Shown here: piece after piece, positions 51,187 to 62,350 of the stretch | Position numbering within the stretch: the first letter of the stretch is position 1 | Layout: each line of letters opens with the position of its first letter | DNA from: Eudorina sp. 2006-703-Eu-15 | Lineage: Eukaryota; Chlorophyta; Chlorophyceae; Chlamydomonadales; Volvocaceae | Direction of reading: 5' to 3' | NCBI GenBank assembly: GCA_003117195.1 | Contig: BDSI01000198.1 | Location: forward strand, 1 to 64,000 | DNA length: 64,000 nucleotides | Program-made: the position numbers and the translations under genes | The notes under the pieces: model-generated | What the model was told of the DNA's origin: nothing | What the model saw: only the letters and a program-made list of their open reading frames with translations | Databases searched by the model: none

Positions 51187-52704
51187 CCCGCCCCGCCGGA
51201 CCCACCTGACCTGCCGGACACACCTGACCTTCCTGAACCACCAGACCCGCCGGGCTTGGGTGCACCCACGGCGGCCCAGAAGCACAAGACCTGGCAGCGG
51301 CTGTGGGACAGCCCGGCCAGCAACCGGGCCAAGGCCCTGGTGTGGCGACTACAGCATGCACGGCTCCCGTGCGGCCTGTACCTCGCAACCAAAGGCCGGC
51401 CGGACCGCGCCGCCTGCAGCCACCCACCCTGCCAACAGCCACAGCAGCAGCCACAGCAGCAGCAGCCGCGGCGATGGCGGCCAGAACCTTGCGTGGACTG
51501 CTTGACCCACATCTTTGTGGCCTGCCCGGCGTACCAGGGTGCTCGTGAGTGGCTGGTGGCTCTCTGGGGGGCCATCACCGAGCGGCACCCGGGTTCGGCC
51601 GTGACGTGCTTGGCGCCTTGGTGTGCTCGTGCCCTGGCCTCCTGTGCCTTGGGCGGCACCTCGTTGCTTTTGGGTTCGTGCGAGCCTGGGGGGTCTGTTT
51701 TTGGGGGTGGGGGGTTTGGGTTCCTTCGGTTGGGCGGTCTGGTGTGTCTCCTTCTGTTGGGAGTTCCGGTGTTCCCTGGGGCTGCTGCAGGTTGTTCCTT
51801 CCGTTTGTTTGCTTTGTGTCTTCTGTGGCTGCTGCAGTTGGGTGTTGCCCTGCTTCTTTGGGTAGTGTTTGCCTCGTTGCTGTGTTCTGGTTTTGTAGCT
51901 GTTTTTCTTTTCTTTTTTTTGTCTCTTGTGGTTTGTTGGTGGGTGGGTCGTCTTTGGCCTTCCGTCTCGCCTGTTGGCCTGGAGTAGGAGGTGCGGCCTT
52001 GTTGTGCCGTTTTGCCGCTTTGGGAGCTTTTCTCTCCCTCTGCCGCCCTGTCCCTGTCCCCGTCCTGTCTGTGAGGTTGGCGTTGCTTGGTTCCCTTTCC
52101 TTCTGGTTGGTGCCTCTGGGGCTCGGTTGTGGTGTGGTGGTCTTTGCTTGCCGTCTGGCCTTCTTCCCGGCTTGCTGCTTGGTCTGCTTCCGTCCCTTTG
52201 TCCTTGTAACGTCCCTCTCAGAAAAAAAAAAAAAAAATCACCGGGGGGCCCGGCCCCCCAATGATGAGCGTTGAACTGCTGCTGGGAGACTGGGCCGCCG
52301 CCTGGGGCCAGTACCCTCCCAGCCCGGGCCTGCAAACCCTCTGGACCGCCCTTCGGGCCACCTGGCTGTGGGCCGTCTGGTGCCACCACCAAGCCGCTGA
52401 CACCGCGCCCTGCCCCTCCGAAGCGGTCGTCACCCAGGTGGTCAGCGAGCTCCAACGGCTCATGTGGGCGCATTTCCGGATGGCAGCGTTGCCCGACGAC
52501 ACCATGGCTGGGTTGCCACTCTCTCACATCACCGCCCAGCTGAAGACAGCTCCGCTGGACGCCTTCGAAGCCTCATGGGCGCATGAAGGTGTCCTGTGCT
52601 CTGTCGAGCGTGCCGAGGGGCAGGCACCCAGGCTGCGGGTCCATCTGTCCCTGGCCCACCCTGTGCCAGCCCCACAGGCTGCCGCCGCAGTAATGTCAGA
52701 TTAG
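51187..52704 (+). pseudogene. LINE ORF2 C-terminal fragment of copy O
   Basis: This is ORF2 from the Pro-rich linker to VMSD and the TAG at 52702-52704, split by the copy P insertion. The second part has been open since MMSVELLLGD. The first part has a Cys in place of Ser in the DSLTHIF segment (VDCLTHIF). Confidence 0.82.
51581..52236 (+). mobile_element. LINE copy P (3'UTR) in copy O
   Basis: The 3'UTR from AGCGGCACCCGGG to CTCTCAG plus A15 is flanked by ATCACCG (51574-51580 and 52237-52243). Confidence 0.88.
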
Positions 52705-55195
52705 TTTCAGCTCGCAGCTACAGCTACAGCATCAGCTCAGCCCAGCTCAGGGGGGTTTTGTTGTGTGAGCCGCTTCCGGTTTGTGTAGGGCAGTAGTGAA
52801 AGGGGGTTTCAGTTCGGCTTTGCGGGGGGGCCTCGAGGGTGCTGGGTCTAGGGGGCCAGGGTTATAGGGGTGAGGGCCTCCAGGGTTGGGTTGGCGAGGG
52901 AGGGGTGTGCCTGTTTGCTGCGCCCCGCAGGGTACCAGCCCTGGACGTTTCCCTTGCTCGTGGCGTGCTCGTGCTCTGCCGGGCCGGCGTCTGTTGGCGT
53001 GGCTGGCGGAGCGGCGCCCTGTTGTGCGGCCCTGCGGTGTGCTCGTGCTCGAGACCCTACCGAGCGGCACCCGGGTTCGGCCGTGACGTGCTTGGTACCT
53101 TGGTGTGCTCGTGCCCTGGCCTCCTGTGCCTTGGGCGGCACCTCGGTGCTTTTGGGTTCGTGCGAGCCTGGGGGGTGAGTTTTTGGGGGGTGGGGAGTTG
53201 GGTTCCTTCTGTTGGGCAGTCTGGTGTGTCTCCTTCTGTTGAGAGTTCCGGTGTTCTCTGGGGCTGCTGCAGGTTGTTGCTTCCGTTGTTTGCTTTGTGT
53301 CTTCTGTGGCTGCTGCAGTTGGGTGTTGCCCTGCTTCTTTGGGTAGTGTTTGCCTCGTTGCTGTGTTCTGGTTTTGTAGCCGTTTTTCTTTTCTTTTTTT
53401 GTTTTTGTTGTTTGTTGGTGGGTGGGTCGTCTTTGGCCTTCCGTCTCGCCTGGTGGCCTGGAGTAGGAGGTGCGGCCTTGTTGTGCCGTTTTGCCGCTTT
53501 GGGAGCTTTTCTCTCCCTCGGCCGCCCTGTCCCTGTCCCCGTCCTGTCTGTGAGGTTGGCGTTGCTTGGTTCCCTTTCCTTCTGGTTGGTGCCTCTGGGG
53601 CTCGGTTGTGGTGTGGTGGTCTTTGCTTGCCGTCTGGCCTTCTTCCCGGCTTGCTGCTTGGTCTGCTTCCGTCCCTTTGTCCTTGTAACGTCCCTCTCAG
53701 AAAAAAAAAAAAAAAAAATCACCGGGGGGCCCGGCCCCCCAATGATGAGCGTTGAACTGCTGCTGGGAGACTGGGCCGCCGCCTGGGGCCAGTACCCTCC
53801 CAGCCCGGGCCTGCAAACCCTCTGGACCGCCCTTCGGGCCACCTGGCTGTGGGCCGTCTGGTGCCACCACCAAGCCGCTGACACCGCGCCCTGCCCCTCC
53901 GAAGCGGTCGTCACCCAGGTGGTCAGCGAGCTCCAACGGCTCATGTGGGCGCATTTCCGGATGGCAGCGTTGCCCGACGACACCATGGCTGGGTTGCCAC
54001 TCTCTCACATCACCGCCCAGCTGAAGACAGCTCCGCTGGACGCCTTCGAAGCCTCATGGGCGCATGAAGGTGTCCTGTGCTCTGTCGAGCGTGCCGAGGG
54101 GCAGGCACCCAGGCTGCGGGTCCATCTGTCCCTGGCCCACCCTGTGCCAGCCCCACAGGCTGCCGCCGCAGTAATGTCAGATTAGTTTCAGCTCGCAGCT
54201 ACAGCTACAGCATCAGCTCAGCCCAGCTCAGGGGGGTTTTGTTGTGTGAGCCGCTTCCGGTTTGTGTAGGGCAGTAGTGAAAGGGGGTTTCAGTTCGGCT
54301 TTGCGGGGGGGCCTCGAGGGTGCTGGGGTCTAGGGGGGCCAGGGTTATAGGGGTGAGGGCCTCCAGGGTTGGGTTGGCGAGGGAGGGGTGTGCCTGTTTG
54401 CTGCGCCCCGCAGGGTACCAGCCCTGGACGTTTCCCTTGCTCGTGGCGTGCTCGTGCTCTGCCGGGCCGGCGTCTGTTGGCGTGGCTGGCGGAGCGGCGC
54501 CCTGTTGTGCGGCCCTGCGGTGTGCTCGTGCTCGAGACCCTACCGAGCGGCACCCGGGTTCGGCCGTGACGTGCTTGGTACCTTGGTGTGCTCGTGCCCT
54601 GGCCTCCTGTGCCTTGGGCGGCACCTCGGTGCTTTTGGGTTCGTGCGAGCCTGGGGGGTGAGTTTTTGGGGGGTGGGGAGTTGGGTTCCTTCTGTTGGGC
54701 AGTCTGGTGTGTCTCCTTCTGTTGAGAGTTCCGGTGTTCTCTGGGGCTGCTGCAGGTTGTTGCTTCCGTTGTTTGCTTTGTGTCTTCTGTGGCTGCTGCA
54801 GTTGGGTGTTGCCCTGCTTCTTTGGGTAGTGTTTGCCTCGTTGCTGTGTTCTGGTTTTGTAGCCGTTTTTCTTTTCTTTTTTTGTTTTTGTTGTTTGTTG
54901 GTGGGTGGGTCGTCTTTGGCCTTCCGTCTCGCCTGGTGGCCTGGAGTAGGAGGTGCGGCCTTGTTGTGCCGTTTTGCCGCTTTGGGAGCTTTTCTCTCCC
55001 TCGGCCGCCCTGTCCCTGTCCCCGTCCTGTCTGTGAGGTTGGCGTTGCTTGGTTCCCTTTCCTTCTGGTTGGTGCCTCTGGGGCTCGGTTGCGGTGTGGT
55101 GGTCTTCGCTTGCCGTCTGGCCTTCTTCCCGGCTTGCTGCTTGGTCTGCTTCCGTCCCTTTGTCCATGTAACGTCCCTCTCAGAAAAAAAAAAAA
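52238..55195 (+). repeat. tandem duplication, two units of about 1481 bp
   Basis: TCACCGGGGGGCC follows an A-tract at 52238 and again at 53719. Each unit holds the last 467 bp of ORF2, a complete 3'UTR and an A-tail. The units share private variants (GCTTGGTACCTTGG, GGTTATAGGGG) and differ by a handful of bases. Unequal exchange between the A-tracts of P and O would generate exactly this. Confidence 0.85.
53719..54185 (+). pseudogene. LINE ORF2 end in second tandem unit
   Basis: This is an open fragment from ITGGPGPPMMSVELLLG to VMSD (TAG at 54183-54185). It has no start and is simply the second copy of 52238-52704. Confidence 0.82.
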
Positions 55196-56534
55196 GAAGA
55201 CTCAAAGCAAACAACGGAAGGAACAACCTGCAGCAGCCCCAGGGAACACCGGAACTCCCAACAGAAGGGGACACACCAGACCGCCCAACAGAAGGAACCC
55301 AAACCCCCCACCCCCCAAAAAACAGACCCCCCAGGCTCGCACGAACCCACAAGCACCGAGGTGCCGCCCAAGGCACAGGAGGCCAGGGCACGAGCACACC
55401 AAGGCGCCAAGCACGTCACGGCCGAACCCGGGTGCCGCTCGGTAGGGTCTCGAGCACGAGCACACCGCAGGGCCGCACAACAGGGCGCCGCTCCGCCAGC
55501 CACGCCAACAGACGCCGGCCCGGCAGAGCACGAGCACGCCACGAGCAAGGGGAACGTCCAGGGCTGGTACCCTGCGGGGCGCAGCAAGCAGGCACACCCC
55601 TCCCTCGCCAAACCCAACCCTGGAGGCCCTCACCCCTACAACACTGGCCCCCCTAGACCCCAGCACCCTCGAGGCCCCCACACAAAGCCGAACTGAAACC
55701 CCCTTTCACTTCTGCCCTACACAAACCGGAAACGGCTCACACACCAAACCCCCCTGAGCTGGACTGAGCTGATGCTGATGCTGTAGCTGTAGCTGCGAGC
55801 TGGAACTAATCTGACATTACTGCGGCGGCAGCCTGTGGGGCTGGCACAGGGTGGGCCAGGGACAGATGGACCCGCAGCCTGGGCGCCTGCCCTTCGGCAC
55901 GCTCGACAGAGCACAGGACACCTTCATGCGCCCATGAGGCTTCGAAGGCGTCCAGCGGAGCTGTCTTCAGCTGGGCGGTGATGTGTGAGAGTGGCAACCC
56001 AGCCATGGTGTCGTCGGGCAACGCTGCCATCCGGAAATGCGCCCACATGAGCCGTTGGAGCTCGCTGACCACCTGGGTGACGACCGCTTCGGAGGGGCAG
56101 GGCTCGGTGTCAGCGGCTTGGTGGTGGCACCAGACGGCCCACAGCCAGGTGGCCCGAAGGGCGGTCCAGAGGGTTTGCAGGCCCGGGCTGGTTGGGTACT
56201 GGCCCCAGGCGGCGGCCCAGTCTCCCAGCAGCAGTTCAACGCTCATCATTGGGGGGCCGGGCCCCCCGGTGATGGCCCCCCAGAGAGCCACCAGCCACTC
56301 ACGAGCACCCTTGTACGCCGGGCAGGTCACAAAGATGTGGGTCAAGCTGTCCATGCACGGTTCTGGCCGCCATCGCCGCGGCTGCTGCTGCTGTGGCTGC
56401 TGCTGTGGCTGTTGGCAGGGTGGGTGGCTGCAGGCGGCGCGGTCCGGCCGGCCTTTGGTTGCGAGGTACAGGCCGCACGGGAGCCGTGCATGCTGCAGAC
56501 GCCACACCAGGGCCTTGGCCCGGTTGCTGGCCGG
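55196..56534 (-). mobile_element. LINE copy Q (minus)
   Basis: This is minus 3'UTR from GAAGACTCAAAGC (no T-tract, so its 3' end is missing) and the ORF2 end (stop at 55806-55808) to GGTTGCTGGCCGG. It carries the young-subfamily variants ACTCAAAGC and ACACACCAAAC, like L and G. The frame 55806-56534 is open. Confidence 0.83.
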
Positions 56535-56946
56535 TTCTGTGGCTGCTGCAGTTGGGTGTTGCCCTGCTTCTTTGGGTAGTGTTTGCCTCGTTGCTGTGTT
56601 CTGGTTTTGTAGCTGTTTTTCTTTTTTTTTTGTTTTTGGTTGTTTGTTGGTGGGTGGGTCGTCTTTGGCCTTCTGTCTCGCCTGGTGGCCTGGAGTAGGA
56701 GGTGCGGCCTTGTTGTGCCGTTTTGCCGCATTGGGAGCTTTTCTCTCCCTCTGCCGCCCTGTCCCTGTCCCCGTCCTGTCTGTGAGGTTGGCGTTGCTTG
56801 GTTCCCTTTCCTTCTGGTTGGTGCCTCTGGGGCTCGGTTGCGGTGTGGTGGTCTTCGCTTGCCGTCTGGCCTTCTTCCCGGCTGGCTGCTTGGTCTGCTT
56901 CCGTCCCTTTGTCCTTGTAACGTCCCTCTCAGAAAAAAAAAAAAAA
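56535..56946 (+). mobile_element. LINE copy R (3' 400 bp)
   Basis: This is plus 3'UTR from TTCTGTGGCTGCTGCAG to CTCTCAG and A14 (56933-56946). It meets minus copy Q on the left and minus 3'UTR on the right, tail to tail with the latter. Confidence 0.82.
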
Positions 56947-57124
56947 CAAGGACAAAGGGACGGAAGCAGACCAAGCAGCAAGCCGGGAAGAAGGCCAGAC
57001 GGCAAGCGAAGACCACCACACCGCAACCGAGCCCCAGAGGCACCAACCAGAAGGAAAGGGAACCAAGCAACGCCAACCTCACAGACAGCAGTGCCGCCGC
57101 TGTGGACGGGGCCTGGCTGACATG
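56947..57124 (-). mobile_element. LINE 3'UTR end plus ORF1 micro-fragment
   Basis: 56947-57088 is the minus 3'UTR end (CAAGGACAAAGGG to ACAGACAG). 57086-57124 is about 39 bp of minus ORF1 (complement of the CATGTCAGCCAGGCC region). The two are not adjacent in the element. Confidence 0.72.
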
Positions 57125-57436
57125 GTTCGGCCGTGACGTGCTTGGTGCCTTGGTGTGCTTTTGCACTGGCCTCCTGTGCCTTGGGCGGCACCTCGGTGCT
57201 TTTGGGTTCGTGCGTGCCTGGGGGGTCTGTTTTTTGGGGGGTGGGGTTTTGGGTTCCTTCTGTTGGGCGGTATGGTGTGTCTCCTTCTGTTGGGAGCTCC
57301 GGTTTTTTTTTTTTTAATTTCTGAAGGAACCAGGACTCGGGACCCGGTGTTCCCTGGGGCTGCTGCAGGTTGTTGCTTCCGTTGTTTTTTTCCGTTGTTT
57401 GTTTTGTGTCTTCTGTGGCTGCTGCAGTTGGGTGTT
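57125..57436 (+). mobile_element. LINE 3'UTR fragment with SINE scrap
   Basis: This is plus 3'UTR from GTTCGGCCGTGACG to GTTGGGTGTT. It is interrupted at 57304 by a 40-bp SINE end and has a small local duplication (TTCCGTTGTTT) near 57380-57405. It is somewhat more diverged than other copies. Confidence 0.78.
57304..57343 (-). mobile_element. 40-bp SINE 3' end insertion
   Basis: T-tract, AATTT and CTGAAGGAACCAGGACTCGG are flanked by CCGGT (57299-57303 and 57344-57348). The AATT in the tail matches the SINE tail at 58089. Confidence 0.85.
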
Positions 57437-57517
57437 CACACGGTGTTCACACATGGGCAATCCTAGGGGGCGGGGCCCCCCGAACACGCTTCACGCTGGG
57501 GCCCCGCCCAAAAAAAA
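57437..57517 (+). mobile_element. hairpin-tailed short element, copy 1
   Basis: CACACGGTGTTCACACATGGGCAATCCTA leads to a GC-rich inverted repeat (GGGCGGGGCCCC and GGGGCCCCGCCC around CGAACACGCTTCACGC) and then A8. Copy 2 at 59106-59173 has the same order. The A-tail and hairpin suggest a retroposed small RNA. No coding capacity is possible. Confidence 0.6.
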
Positions 57518-57687
57518 CACAAAACGGAAACGGCTCACACAGCTAACCCCCCTGAGCTGGGCTGAGCTGATGCGGATGCTGTAGCTGTTTTTTTTTTCTG
57601 AGAGGGACGTTACAAGGACAAAGGGACGGAAGCAGACCAAGCAGCAAGCCGGGAAGAAGGCCAGATGGCAAGCGAAGACCGCCACAG
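57518..57687 (-). mobile_element. two LINE 3'UTR scraps (minus)
   Basis: 57518-57587 is the start of the 3'UTR (complement, AAACGGCTCACACAG to GCTGTAGCTG). 57588-57687 is T10, CTGAGAGGG and about 80 bp of the 3'UTR end. This is the right-hand edge of the main LINE nest. Confidence 0.78.
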
Positions 57688-57691
57688 ACAA

Positions 57692-58099
57692 GGTAAGATC
57701 CGACACCAATTGTTAAGGCACAACATTTGGCCCCGGTGACCCGGGTTCAAGTCCTACCGGGTACGATACGATCTTACCGGCATCCCCAGAAGGTGACAAT
57801 GAGGCGATTTTTCTGGCAACAGGGAAACGTCGCAATTCCCCCCGGGAGGTCCCGGGATCGACCCCAGCCACTGGCAAGTTGTCAGGGGTGTGACGAGAAG
57901 GAGGGTGCCCACCCGTCCCTGTCCTGTCTGGAGGTTTACAAGACTCTCACCCATCCTAAGTCATCCAGCTGGCCTGTGGAGCCGCCTAGAAGCCCGGCCC
58001 GCTAGCCACTCGAGGAGTAGTGGCAGCATCAGAGGACCGCCAGACAACATAAAGAAAGGCACCCCGTCCCGAGTCCTGGTTCCTTCAGAATTAAAAAAA
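57692..58099 (+). mobile_element. complete SINE with tRNA-like head
   Basis: This is the best SINE copy, about 408 bp, flanked by ACAAG (57688-57692 and 58099-58103). The head folds like a tRNA: GGTAAGATC (57692-57700) pairs with GATCTTACC (57770-57778), and ACCCGG pairs with CCGGGT around the B-box GGTTCAAGTCC (57744-57754). A second T-arm-like GGGATCGACCCC lies about 100 bases further on. The 3' end TTCCTTCAG resembles the LINE end CCCTCTCAG, consistent with mobilisation by the LINE. The tail is AATTA7. Confidence 0.87.
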
Positions 58100-58103
58100 C
58101 AAG

Positions 58104-59006
58104 TATGGGTCGGCTTCCTCGAAGCCGGAAAAGGGCGGGGCCCCCTGTAATCCGTACAGGCCGCTTGCTTTAGAAGGAGAACTCTATTACCGCGCAACAG
58201 TGTGAGAGAGTGAAAGGTTGCCATTGGGGGTGTCGTTAATGTTGAAGGGGGATCGGCGTGCATAGATTCACCAAGCCCAAACACGTCGGCAGCCCCGAAA
58301 CCATCCTGCAGTACGCGCCGCCGGCGACGGCGGTCACCGTATCGGCACTATGGTACCGATAGTCGCCTCTGCACTACCACATCCGTCTGTCACGCAGATG
58401 ATCACAAAGCAAGCTTGAAGCATCCTTGTTTTGCCGTGAAACTGTAGTTGTTTGGTCCGTCGGCAGGCATGCAACCCTTCAGTTGCACGCCCGCAGCAGA
58501 CGTGAACCTCTAAAGTTTTATCAATAGTTACATAGCAAATGTAAGGCAAAAACAGGGTGCGAAAAAGCCGCGGTGAGACCCGGACTTTGGGCCATCGGAA
58601 CTGGAGAACTCGTTGGCACTCGGTACGCTATCCCTTTGCATCTTGAAACTTTGATTCAATACATATTGTTGATTTGTATTCATCTGGCAAGACAGAAAGG
58701 CAAATCTTGATGTTGGTGGTATCTTGATGTTCAAACATCAGAACACTATCGAAGTTCAATTTAGCACGCGCCGCCCATTCCTAATCCAAGTATTCATCAC
58801 GCGGCACCCGTTGAAACAAATATGAGCGCGAGAGGCGTTGGGTGGACGTTGACCCGGGTCCATGGAAACCGCAGAGCTTTACTTTGACCGTTTATGCGCA
58901 AAGAATTTTTTTCAGCCAAACCAAGGATACCTTGCAATAGAGGACAATTAACATGACAAACTATGCGAATTAGTTTAGCGGATAATGAACGTTTTGCCGT
59001 TACCCA
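58104..59006. other. non-repeat DNA between SINE and small repeats
   Basis: About 900 bp of mixed composition shows no match to the repeats here and no convincing gene; the open frames are short and overlap on both strands. Near 58122 two compact hairpins occur (CGGCTTCCTCGAAGCCG, and CCTGTA/TACAGG), separated by GGGCGGGGCCCCC, which recalls the hairpin element. Confidence 0.6.
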
Positions 59007-59108
59007 CGGACACAGGGACACACGGACACAGGGACACACGGACACACGGACACAGGGACACACGGACACACGGACACACGGACACACGGACACACGGACA
59101 AACGGACA
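59007..59108 (+). repeat. 8-bp tandem repeat (GGACACAC)n
   Basis: About 12 copies of GGACACAC or GGACACAG lie immediately before hairpin-element copy 2. It is probably part of, or expanded at, that element's 5' side. Confidence 0.85.
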
Positions 59109-59173
59109 TGGGCAACCCTAGGGGGCGGGGCCCCCCGAACGCGCTTCGCGCTGGGGCCCCGCCCCAAAAAAAA
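59106..59173 (+). mobile_element. hairpin-tailed short element, copy 2
   Basis: CATGGGCAACCCTA is followed by GGGGCGGGGCCCC, CCGAACGCGCTTCGCGCT and GGGGCCCCGCCCC, a perfect 13-bp stem, then A8. It differs from copy 1 by a few bases, including paired changes in the loop (GCG/CGC versus ACG/ACG). Confidence 0.62.
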
Positions 59174-59438
59174 TTCCTCCTCCAGGACCGTGAGTGCACT
59201 GCGATTACCCGGGAGTGTAATTGGTTGGCGCCTCTGGGGCTCGGTTGCGGTTTTTTTTTCTGAGAGGGACGTTACAAGGACAAAGGGACGGAAGCAGACC
59301 AAGCAGCAAGCCGGGAAGAAGGCCAGACGGCAAGCGAAGACCACCACACCGCCAGAGGCGCCAACCAGAAGGCTGGGGGCCCGATTGGCTGCATGCTGCC
59401 GTCTCCATTCCTCCTCCAGGACCGTGAGTGCACTGCGA
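59174..59438. mobile_element. mosaic of LINE scraps with inverted repeat
   Basis: In order this holds minus ORF2 (59174-59218), plus 3'UTR (59220-59250), T9 with CTGAGAG and minus 3'UTR (59251-59371, with a 10-bp loss), then minus ORF2 (59372-59438). GGTTGGCGCCTCTGG and its complement CCAGAGGCGCCAACC share a private C, so one arm was copied from the other. The same ORF2 stretch (TTCCTCCTCCAGGACCG) appears twice. Confidence 0.72.
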
Positions 59439-61965
<2,527 letters not shown>

Positions 61966-62064
61966 CCTGACCCCAGCGACCCTCTCTGTCATGCACCTGA
62001 ACCCCGCGACCCTCCCTGCCAGGCACCTGACCCCCGGCACGCCCTGGCACGCGGTCCCAGACCA
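61966..62064 (+). repeat. 29-30 bp repeats and inverted minisatellite unit
   Basis: Three units beginning CCTGAMCCC, each with GCGACCCTC or a relative, are followed at 62036-62064 by GGCACGCCCTGGCACGCGGT and CCCAGACCAT, the reverse complement of a minisatellite unit. Confidence 0.75.
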
Positions 62065-62232
62065 TATATCCACCGATGCGCATGGAACATAGGATGAAGC
62101 TGGATGGGGCGGCGCAGTGGGTGAAGCGGTGGCGGGCACAGGACGGGCGTTCACGTGTTGGATGGTGACCTTGGCTGTGATCGGAGCCTGCCCCCCGAAC
62201 ACATGAAGCCATGTTTCACCCGCGCCCAGAGT

Positions 62233-62350
62233 TGGGGTCGGGGTCGGGGTCGTGTCGGGGTCGTGTCGGGGTCGGATCGGGTCCAGGTCGGGGTCGTGTC
62301 GGGGTCGTGTCGGGTTTGGGTCAGGGTCGGGTCGGTCGGGTCGGTCGGGT
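62233..62350 (+). repeat. degenerate GGGGTC repeat
   Basis: This is a second, shorter array with GGGGTC, GTGTCGGGGTC and GGTCGGTCGG variants. It is more irregular than the main array. The 168 bp before it (62065-62232) shows no clear feature. Confidence 0.85.

Larger units (their letters stand above)
51187..53718 (+). mobile_element. LINE copy O, interrupted by copy P
   Basis: Copy O is plus-strand ORF2 C-terminal region (51187-51580 and 52238-52704), 3'UTR (52705-53700) and A18 tail (53701-53718). The part from 52238 on is repeated in tandem as 53719-55195. Confidence 0.87.

Noticed and set aside
57692..57778. A genuine tRNA gene
   Set aside because: The fold is tRNA-like, but the spacing is wrong (extra bases between T-arm and acceptor), no normal D-arm or anticodon arm is evident, and it is the head of an A-tailed repeated element with target duplications.
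59007..59108. Possible CRISPR-like array
   Set aside because: Units are contiguous 8-mers without spacers, in a eukaryotic context.
62100..62190. Possible tRNA-derived SINE head (GGGGCGGCGCAGTGGGTGAA)
   Set aside because: The A-box-like start is suggestive, but no B-box, A-tail or second copy is seen.
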